From Brevipalpus yothersi (Eukaryota; Arthropoda; Arachnida; Trombidiformes; Tenuipalpidae), in assembly GCA_003956705.1 (NCBI GenBank), contig QZCP01000081.1, forward strand, positions 60,247 through 124,246: 64,000 nt of DNA. The letters run 5' to 3'. Position numbers and translations under genes: made by a program. The notes beneath the pieces were generated by a model. The model did no database searches. It saw only the letters and a list, made by a program, of their open reading frames with translations, and was not told the origin of the DNA. This document shows positions 57,550 to 64,000 of the stretch, in pieces. How positions within the stretch are numbered: the first letter of the stretch is position 1; each line of letters begins with the position of its first letter.

Positions 57550-58431
57550 TTAGTCATCCTTACAAGTTGACTGCCAATCAATAGGTTCTTTTCCATGCTT
57601 TCGGAGATATTCATTTGTCTTTGAGAAATGCTGGCAGCCAAAAAAACCTCTATGACATGAGAGAGGTGATGGATGAGTACATTTTAGGACGAGATGTTCT
57701 TTATCGTTGATGAAGCCACATTTCATTTGGGCTGGCCTTCCCCAAAGTAAGAAGACCAAATTTCTGTGTTTACGAGTTAAAGCTTTGATCACAGCAGTGG
57801 TAAATTCTTCCCATCCTTTGCCTTGGTGTGAATTGGCATTACCTTTTCGGACAGTAAGAACCGCATTGAGCAATAATACACCCTGTTTGGCCCAGCCTGA
57901 TAGATTACCATGAGAGGGTGGAATAAAACCAGGAATATCATTCTTCAATTCAATGAAAATATTGACCAAGCTCGGTGGAGTTGCGACACCTTTTTGAACA
58001 CTGAAGCACAGACCGTGTCCTTGGTTGGGGCCATGGTATGGATCTTGACCCAAGATGACCACTTTAACGTCCATAATATCGCACATCTTTGTCCACGTAA
58101 AAACTTGATTCTTTGGCGGATAAATTGTGTGCTCTTTCCTTTCACTGGCCAAAAATTCTCCCAATTTAACAAAATAAGGCTTGGTGAACTCGGCTCTCAA
58201 CGCAGAATACCATGAAATACCGAATTCAGTTGAGAGAGCTTCATTGTTACGACAAAGTTCCATAAGTTCTGTTGACAATTTTTCGTTTGCAGCTTGCTTG
58301 ACGGACACATCTTCGACCTTCTCCTCGAAACCATCTCTTTTCCTTTTCTTTGCTGGCGATTTATCCTCACTTGAATTGTTGGGGGTCGTTGGACGTGGCT
58401 TGAAAAATGATCGAATACTTGGCTGAGCCAT
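57550..58431 (-). CDS. UNG: Uracil-DNA glycosylase
   Basis: Removes uracil from DNA to start base-excision repair. Intronless 293-aa frame. Residues 4-10 (PSIRSFF) form a PCNA-interacting-peptide-like motif, as in nuclear UNG2, followed by a basic KKRKR stretch (28-32). The catalytic domain has GQDPYHG with D130, QGHGLCFSV, GVLLLNAVLTVR, LLWGRPAQ and the Leu-loop HPSPLS with H253; it ends FGCQHFSKTNEYLRKHGKEP. A second in-frame ATG 39 nt upstream (58470) would add a 13-residue leader, which may allow two isoforms. I use 58431 because it puts the PIP motif at the very N-terminus, as in other nuclear UNGs. Confidence 0.96.
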   Translation of the reverse strand: MAQPSIRSFFKPRPTTPNNSSEDKSPAKKRKRDGFEEKVEDVSVKQAANEKLSTELMELCRNNEALSTEFGISWYSALRAEFTKPYFVKLGEFLASERKEHTIYPPKNQVFTWTKMCDIMDVKVVILGQDPYHGPNQGHGLCFSVQKGVATPPSLVNIFIELKNDIPGFIPPSHGNLSGWAKQGVLLLNAVLTVRKGNANSHQGKGWEEFTTAVIKALTRKHRNLVFLLWGRPAQMKCGFINDKEHLVLKCTHPSPLSCHRGFFGCQHFSKTNEYLRKHGKEPIDWQSTCKDD

Positions 58432-59520
58432 TCGTGATAAAATCAAACTTTCACTTCGAGACAATATCATGCACCACTGATCAGCCCTAGACAATTAATC
58501 AACTCTCAACGACACTTTGTTCACACAAACAAAAGAAAGACATTAAAAAGACCGGCTTTTTTAGGCAATCAAAACAAAAGACTATTCACTTCACTTGATG
58601 TCGCTTGTGAGCAGCTTTCGTTTTGGCGCCACAAAAGTGAACTTTTAACGAAGTTCGAAACCAAATGTGATCGAAAATTTTGTCTTCTAATCGTTTGATA
58701 AACCAATAAGAATTTAATTTTGAATTGGTGTAATCTTGATGGTGACGTTTTTCCCTCTGGATGCATATTGATGATAATCCGATGAGAAGAGGAATGTACA
58801 TCTGGTGAGACTTTTATCTCATGATTTTCGTGATTTTTGATACAGAGAGGCAAATTTTGACTATCGTGTTGAGAAACGTGAACGGATTTTGAAATATTGG
58901 AGACGGAGAATTACTCTTAATCAAAGGTAATTGGTCTGGTCGCAAAGAATTGCCCCTGAGAAGCATGGAAATTTTGCATCAGAGAGTCCTTTCATACCCA
59001 TCATTCTCATCCTCTTTCTCTGAGTGAGATTTATTTGGGCTAATTGAAATTCATTTATACTATTCAAAGGTTCGTAAGATTCGTAAAGATATCAACAGGC
59101 ATTCAAAGTATTTTGAATTCATTGTTCGAAAATCGATAAACTAGAGAAAAATAGGGCAATATATATCATCACGAACCTGATCTCCGTAAATCTAGGCAGG
59201 AGTTAATGGCTTGACGACTTCCAATTAGCTTCGAATCAGCTTCTAACTAGCCTACCATTATCATTTGATCTTAATTTGATGCATTTCCATTGTTCATTCA
59301 GGCTCTAGTCAAACTCATACTAGAGCAGATGAATCTCCTACAAGCTCGAGTCCCGCTTTTACCGAAGGAAATCAGAATCACAATCTTATTCCATGATGAA
59401 TGCGGGTCAACGATCTGGGACTCGAAGCTCGCAACCATAGAAAAAATTCTCTCAGATAACATGTCAAATTAGGAAAGAAAAGGGCACAAAAAAATTAATT
59501 ACAAATAGATGGGCAAAAAT
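58432..59520. other. UNG upstream region, no gene seen
   Basis: No supported gene. A 94-codon minus-strand frame (58569-58853) and a short plus-strand frame at 59290 have no recognisable features. Confidence 0.5.
59515..59519 (-). terminator. Pol III terminator of 5S rRNA
   Basis: Five T residues on the minus strand, one base after the 3' end of the 5S sequence. Confidence 0.8.
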
Positions 59521-59638
59521 GTCTACGGCACCGGGGGTTCCCAAGTGGTCTCCCTCCCAAGTACTAACCCGGCCCAACGTTGCTTATCTTCAGAGATCGG
59601 ACGGGATCTGGAGTTTTCAACGTGGTATGGTCGTAGAC
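59521..59638 (-). rRNA. 5S: 5S ribosomal RNA
   Basis: About 118 nt reading (minus) from GTCTACGACCATACCACG to GGTGCCGTAGAC. The two ends pair as helix I (GTCTACG with CGTAGAC). The internal control region is present: GATCTCTGAAGATAAGCAAC and GGGTTAGTACTTGGGAGG, GAGACC. A T5 run (plus 59515-59519) directly follows as Pol III terminator. A TATATAT at 59662-59668 lies about 24-30 nt upstream, as in arthropod 5S genes. No mutations that would obviously break it, so likely functional, although it is a single dispersed copy here. Confidence 0.95.
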
Positions 59639-59661
59639 ACAAACGGAGGCCCCAAATTAGC

Positions 59662-59668
59662 TATATAT
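59662..59668 (-). promoter_or_regulatory. TATA-like box upstream of 5S rRNA
   Basis: TATATAT about 24-30 nt before the 5S start. Such an element is needed for 5S transcription in several arthropods; role here inferred. Confidence 0.5.
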
Positions 59669-60462
59669 CTCTATTTGAATAATCTAATCCCAGATTGCAT
59701 ATCATGGGCTAAATATATATCTGTATATATATTATTTTAGGTATGAATTTTTTGGGCTGAACAATACGAGAAAACTTAATTCGTTTTTCCGCTTCATGGC
59801 TGTTCATACAGAATACCAGGAAATGTCCACCTTCCCATTTATGATTGCAAAACTTCTTGATCATGGACATTTGCAGAGGAAAACTAGTGCTCCTCCTTGA
59901 AAAGTTTGAATAAACCCTGATTTGAGATGATTGACTAAAGAATTTCATCGTGGCTCCCAGAAACCTTTCATTCTATCAAAGGCTATTTACCGAGCCTTTG
60001 AAAACTTTTCAGTTTAAATGAAACACATTCAAGCTCCTACGCTTCTTACCACTCAAAAAGTATCTCGAACCTTGTAAGAGCCCCTTTTAGAGCAAAGAGC
60101 AATCAAATGACTGCGAAATTAAAACTTTACTCTCTCTATCTCTCAGTGGAGATAATTTATGATAAGATAAAAAAAGAAAACTAATAAAAGAGATGATAAG
60201 TTACAAGGAAAATTCTTTCCTTCTAAAATAACGATGGTTCAAATAATATCACAATTTTTCAAAGAGTACAACTACTCTGTGCTCTTTGCAATTTCTTCGC
60301 TTCCATTTGACAACCTCGTGAATTTTATGCGCAGCATTCCTCTCGAATAGAACTTTTAGTTCTAAAAATTGGTCGAGTTCTATCGAGAGTGATGCTGACA
60401 GATTGCAGCACAAGCCCATGGACCGTTAAATGTGTGTTGATGAAAGTTTGATGATGATTGGA

Positions 60463-60465
<3 letters not shown>

Positions 60466-60503
<38 letters not shown>
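60466..60503. repeat. (GA)n microsatellite
   Basis: Pure GA repeat of about 38 nt. Confidence 0.95.
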
Positions 60504-60507
<4 letters not shown>

Positions 60508-61737
60508 CTGAGCGCGTGGCTCGAGATCGAGTGACGCTGTTTCCGGAGGCTGTATTCGCACGGATCTAGGGTTGAGGAGGCAACTTGTCGAGCGTTTGCT
60601 GGAGCTTTTCAGCACAAAGGGACTGCTGCTAACACTGTTTACTCTAATTAGATTTGGTAATTGTCGGAATAGCTGAAGGCGTGATTGCAATTTATTGGAT
60701 TCAATGTGGAAGGAAAAAAGCAAAATATCATCAAAATTAGGCGTATACATCGAATTAGACCTATTCCATTGCTACACTATCCTTCTTATTCACATTCAAC
60801 TTTCAACTCTTTCCACTCTCCTGCTCGTTTGTTTTCCACTTGATTATCATACGATTTAAATCACAATCCAATTGGGCGAATTTTGTGAACAAATTTCTTG
60901 ATGAGATTCTCTTAATTTGGCCTTGCTTCATCATCATGCACACTTGAACGAATCTCAATGTGAGGCACCAATTGGAGCCTTTTATGACCATTCTCTAAAC
61001 TCTCTTTGAGGAACAAATTTCAATTGTACTCGCTTTAAATTTGCTATCTGCTCGTATAAAGAGCCACTAAACAAGACACTAGAAGCACACATTCCAAGTA
61101 TATAGACTTTATGATCTTATATGATTTAACATTTGTTGGAACAGCTTATAAGCTAGTAAATTTGTAGCTCGACCTCTTGTGAGCTAATGAAAAAGAAACA
61201 TCCTGTGATCTATACAAAATCATGTCACCAATCTTCAGTTGTCTTAATTCATCTTCAGCCTTGAGTTTATTGTATAGCTTGAGATTTTAATGCCTAGAAG
61301 TTCAAAAAATTCTTCTTTCACAAACCTCGAATATTACAATCACTTGTATACATCTCATTATTGAACTTTCATTAAAATTTCTGCTCTAATATTCTTAGCT
61401 TATTTCCATGTTCATCTATCAATGCTTTAGATTCAATATTTGTGTCTTCTTAATGTAAGCAGTAAAAAATTTTTCATGAAGAAGGAATGAAACAGATCCT
61501 GTTAATCATCAGCATTCATCGTCTGTGCGACATACTTTACCACAAATGTTTTGTTAAATATATCCAAGAATTTTCGGCTCAAATGAACATAAAAAACTGA
61601 CCAAAAAACTACACTTCTCAAGTTCATTGTGATGCTGGGAGTCACATTGACTACCTTCACTCGATGCTCGAGGCTTGAAGGATGTTCCGAATCTTCATTG
61701 CACAAGTAAAGATGAGAGAAGGAAGGAAGAAAGAGAG

Positions 61738-61740
<3 letters not shown>

Positions 61741-61814
<74 letters not shown>
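61741..61814. repeat. (GA)n microsatellite, 74 nt
   Basis: The longest complete array in the window, uninterrupted. Confidence 0.97.
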
Positions 61815-61817
<3 letters not shown>

Positions 61818-62043
61818 GATGAGGAAAGATGTGATGATCTAACAGCTTCTCTTTTTTCCCTGGTGACTTTCATCTTCTCAAATTCGGAAAACAACCAAAT
61901 TTGACTGACTTTTTGTTGCTTCATTCGTTTTCTGTATGCAAATGTAATTTGGAGCTACTTAAGCTAGCAATTAGCTAAGAGTAGAAACAATTAGCAACTC
62001 ATCCTAACTTTGATCCCAAGCTCTCTGGTCCATTTAATCATTC

Positions 62044-62046
<3 letters not shown>

Positions 62047-62098
<52 letters not shown>
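62047..62098. repeat. (CT)n microsatellite
   Basis: About 52 nt, opposite in sense to the array 230 bp to the left; the two could pair as an inverted repeat. Confidence 0.97.
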
Positions 62099-62102
<4 letters not shown>

Positions 62103-63430
62103 TTTTCTGAGAGCTTTGAGAATTGTTTCCAGAGTGTCTTTTGGGCTCATTTGCTGGCTGCCTAATTGAACATCTCTTACTGGACATGACTCTGAGTCGA
62201 CTCTGGTGGAGATGATTATTCACATAAGATCAGCCATCCAAGTTACCAGCATTCGAAATGGTCCATTTTTTAATGTCTCCACTGAGACTTGACTCCAACA
62301 ACCCATCGAGACTTGACTAATCATGTGGATATGTGGCAATTCAATTTCATGAACAATTCATCAGTGATCTAGATAAGTTAGGGAAGCAACATGGAATCGA
62401 TATTCGTACAATTCTTAGTGAATGATAAATAGCAAGAAGAATATTTTTTTCCAATAGCGTACGAAGAATATCCATTGTAGTTCTAAAGCCTGAATTCAGA
62501 ATTTTAAATACTTCTCTATCTGAATTGATGCAGTTTGCTGTCGGGATACAAAGGAAATCAAATCAATTCGGAGAGAGCTGAGTTATTCTACTAAGATATT
62601 AATTCTTACGAATCTTGTAAAGGTGATTCTCTAAATTCCAAAGAGAATATTATTAGTTAGTAGCATATCTCTAAATTCTATTGTAAATCAAAGTGTATTT
62701 CAAAGAATCAGCTGAAGCATTCTCACAAGCTTCAACAAACTTTTCACAGTCCTAATGAGCTGTGGATGAAAAAAGTATCCGATCGATAAACTTATTTAGA
62801 AAGGATGTTCACAATCAACCGTAATCATGGACCATTAGCTTGAATCGGTAAGTTTCAGAGCAAAATCTTTTGAGAACAAATCATCAAATATTTTTCTTCT
62901 ATTCATCTTGGAATGTACTCATTGGCTATTGTGAACATTATGATACCTCCTCTCCATAGTCCAGCTGATGATTTTTCGAAGCTATAAGCTATGATGATGA
63001 ACTTGAAGGCCCTTAAATGCCTCTATTGAGATCAATTTTGATCATTTACTGTAGCTGAATAATTGTCTAGATGGAATCAATGGCTGTGCGATGGTTTTGA
63101 GCTCCATTTTGACGTTTTGTGCAATAAATGGGATGGAGAAAACGATAATAGTAGATAAAGAATGCGAGACCATCACTCCGATCAGCTACATGAGCTATAG
63201 ATTAAATTGAGAGTAGATGATCGCCATTGCAGGAACAAAATTGGAGCTAAATGAAGCCAATCACTCAGATTACTACAAAAACAGTAGGCTTCTGCCGTGA
63301 TCTGAATCAAAACAAGGAGAAACAAACATAGGATAAGGAAGATGCCTTACTTGACTGTCTTTCGTCATGAAACAACTCATTTCGATCGCAATCGATATTA
63401 TGCTCCCAGAAGATTACTTCTCTGTAAACA

Positions 63431-63434
<4 letters not shown>

Positions 63435-63484
<50 letters not shown>
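63435..63484. repeat. (CT)n microsatellite
   Basis: About 50 nt, uninterrupted. Confidence 0.97.
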
Positions 63485-63486
<2 letters not shown>

Positions 63487-63623
63487 ATCCATTGGCATGC
63501 TTCTTGCTCTCTTTCTCCTCTAGAATCGACTTCTTATGCCACCGCCTTAGCATCTTGGCCTGCATCCCTCGCAGCTCTTCCCACAGGAAATTCTCTCTCA
63601 CCATCATCCACAGCATCCTTCAG

Positions 63624-63626
<3 letters not shown>

Positions 63627-63675
<49 letters not shown>
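63627..63675. repeat. (CT)n microsatellite
   Basis: About 49 nt, 140 bp after the previous array. Confidence 0.97.
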
Positions 63676-63677
<2 letters not shown>

Positions 63678-63941
63678 GGCTTGCATTCTCTCCATGGTCC
63701 TCAATAGGGGAGGAGAGGGAGAGAGACAAAAGATGAGAGACAAGATGCTAAGGCAAAGCAAGCAATCAGCGCGAAATGAAACAAGCAGTAGAATCATCTG
63801 ATGATGCGTTAAATTAGGAATCAAAAGGGAAACAAAAAACAAGAACAAATCATAACGCTTCGTTAAATCAACTTAACTCACTCTTCCTGGTTGTTTTATT
63901 ATCTCCATTTCGCTTGATCATAGCATCAACAGAGGGATTCA

Positions 63942-63945
<4 letters not shown>

Positions 63946-64000
<55 letters not shown>
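63946..64000. repeat. (GA)n microsatellite reaching the window edge
   Basis: At least 55 nt and continuing past the end of the window. Confidence 0.97.

Larger units (their letters stand above)
59639..64000. other. Gene-poor, microsatellite-dense tail
   Basis: Apart from the 5S promoter, no gene is supported. At least six long (GA)n or (CT)n arrays lie here, and open frames on either strand are translations of those arrays. Low-information AT-rich sequence fills the rest. Confidence 0.6.

Noticed and set aside
63342..63707. Plus-strand frames rich in Ser-Leu repeats
   Set aside because: They are translations of (CT)n arrays.

Overview
The window is nuclear DNA from a small-genome invertebrate, most likely an arthropod; a mite-like chelicerate would fit, but I cannot fix the taxon. 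It is AT-rich and gene-dense. Most introns are 50-90 nt with GT-AG borders. Gene content includes i-type (invertebrate) lysozymes, an R1-like LINE, myosin VIIa, and a 5S rRNA gene with a TATA-like box at about -24, as known from arthropods. Where exon borders are given, I read them from the sequence by matching splice sites, reading phase and protein family; no transcript supports them.

Layout, left to right: a USP2/USP21-like deubiquitinase (-, cut by the left edge); DDB2 with a long charged tail (+); VPS33B (-); RPL31 (+); MYO7A (-, 11 coding exons); a microsatellite-rich gap; an apparently intact two-ORF LINE (-); RBM25 (+); a chimera of a nuclear-receptor DNA-binding domain and a decayed i-type lysozyme (-); mitochondrial RBFA (-); dCMP deaminase DCTD (+); CABIN1 (-); an unknown small membrane protein (+); an SLC25A51-like mitochondrial NAD+ carrier (-); a two-domain i-type lysozyme gene (-); Pelota (+); a single-domain secreted i-type lysozyme (-); two tandem ARF GTPases (+); an unknown coiled-coil protein (+); UNG (-); and a 5.5 kb gene-poor tail with one 5S rRNA gene and many (GA)n/(CT)n arrays. 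The window ends inside such an array.

Most genes are unrelated housekeeping neighbours, not a pathway. DDB2, UNG and DCTD all concern DNA repair or pyrimidine pools, but nothing suggests they are linked. The real local theme is i-type lysozyme duplication: one secreted enzyme, one protein with two lysozyme domains joined by Pro/Ser/Thr-rich linkers, and one copy that has lost 8 of 12 cysteines and lies in frame behind a ROR/HR3-like zinc-finger DNA-binding domain. The other notable structure is a pair of ARF genes with different first exons but nearly identical exons 2 and 3, including the intron between them.
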